Positions 63,201 to 64,000 of a stretch of DNA of 64,000 nucleotides are shown here, piece by piece. The position numbers were made by a program, and so were the translations under genes. The notes beneath the pieces were generated by a model, which was not told the DNA's origin, searched no databases, and saw only the letters and a list, made by a program, of their open reading frames with translations. This DNA is from Zerene cesonia (Eukaryota > Arthropoda > Insecta > Lepidoptera > Pieridae): assembly GCF_012273895.1 (NCBI RefSeq), contig NC_052122.1, positions 4,712,001-4,776,000 on the forward strand. The letters run 5' to 3'. Numbering within the stretch: the first letter of the stretch is position 1; every line of letters starts with the position of its first letter.

Positions 63201-64000
63201 TTGGCCTTAGAATATATGTGTATGTATGTATTAAAACGATAGATACGTTTTTTAACTATCAAATCTACTCGTATTTCATTGGTTTGTTTTTGTAAATAAT
63301 TTTGTGGGCTAAAATTTCTATCTAAACTATATTTTTTATACAACCATCTACTCAAGTTTTGATCGTAAACGGCGAAAAACTTTTTGCACACATGGGATAT
63401 ACGGGGACTGTAGGCACTTAATTTCTAGCCAAGGTCTCTTTGCGAATTTTTGTTATTTGAAAAGTCTCTTTTGACCGTACTAGCAGTAATAAAAAAGCTG
63501 TGTTTGCAGCCGATCCCTTACATTTGGTATGGCGCATTGAACGCTTTAATAGTTTGACTATAGATCGCAAACTAATTACGTCTCACATCGCATTCTTTTT
63601 ATTATTTATTATATATTCTAACATTGGGGAACAACTGCGCATCATCAGACCAGAGAGGAACAAAGTTTTCGAAAATGAACCAATAAAGCTTTGTTATTTC
63701 GTAAACAAAATTGATGCAACTGTTAAAGAAATATGATATGAAATCAAATTCCTACCATGTACCATGCCTCTGGTACTGCATGACGAAACTGTAACGGTTA
63801 GCATAATGTAAGCATGAATTTACTGCGGAACCCTAAAAAGGTTTTCATTTATATATAAATAATATAAATAGATCTGTATCAAGTAATTATAAAGCACTCA
63901 GTTGCTACGTCCGTCATTTTCTCTATTAGTATGCAGTCACTAAAAAACAACCCAAATAATAATTATGATACAAAGCGACGTCAAAGCAGCAAAGCAAATA
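60277..64000. other. Right end of window, no supported gene
   Basis: AT-rich, only short chance frames. Upstream exons of the minus-strand gene ending at 59913, and possibly the next furry exons, are expected beyond the right edge. Confidence 0.4.

Overview
This window is nuclear DNA from an insect, very probably a moth or butterfly. It is AT-rich, genes are split by many GT-AG introns, and the repeats look lepidopteran: Helitron-like elements ending in CTAGT with the common ACTAATATTATAAATGCG start, and a repeat family carrying CGCCTGATGGTAAGCG. There are no operons, ribosome binding sites or CRISPR arrays. All gene models were built by eye from reading frame, splice phase and remembered protein families; no alignment was run.

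Layout, left to right. (1) 1084-2498, + strand: the last coding exon of an unrecognised Pro/Gln-rich protein. (2) 2598-5516, +: a complete nine-exon SCAI gene (615 aa), starting only 99 bp after the previous stop codon. (3) 5517-11010: mostly non-coding, with a (TA)n tract, a long hairpin and candidate 5' UTR exons. (4) 11011-17784, +: a large, mostly disordered protein with one C-terminal membrane segment, with two alternative first coding exons (11011-12263 or 12652-12860) that join the same second exon in the same phase. (5) 18536-24476: repeat-bearing intergenic DNA. (6) 24529-44582, +: the first 22 coding exons (1360 codons) of furry (fry), the scaffold for Tricornered/NDR kinases. The remaining C-terminal part was not found.

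(7) 44583-64000: if furry continues beyond the window, this is one intron of at least 19.4 kb. It holds the most unusual structures. One is a 442-bp insertion carrying two opposed tRNA-like copies and a 13-bp target-site duplication (49528-49969). Another is a 2.56-kb element with about 460-bp terminal inverted repeats, studded with a GTACGGCA motif (50749-53305). The third is a pair of minus-strand exon candidates (58384-58511 and 59913-60142) suggesting one or more genes nested antisense to furry.

SCAI (nuclear repressor of MRTF/SRF actin-responsive transcription) and furry (NDR-kinase polarity scaffold) both bear on cell shape, but nothing in the sequence shows that the genes act together. 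Their proximity may be incidental.
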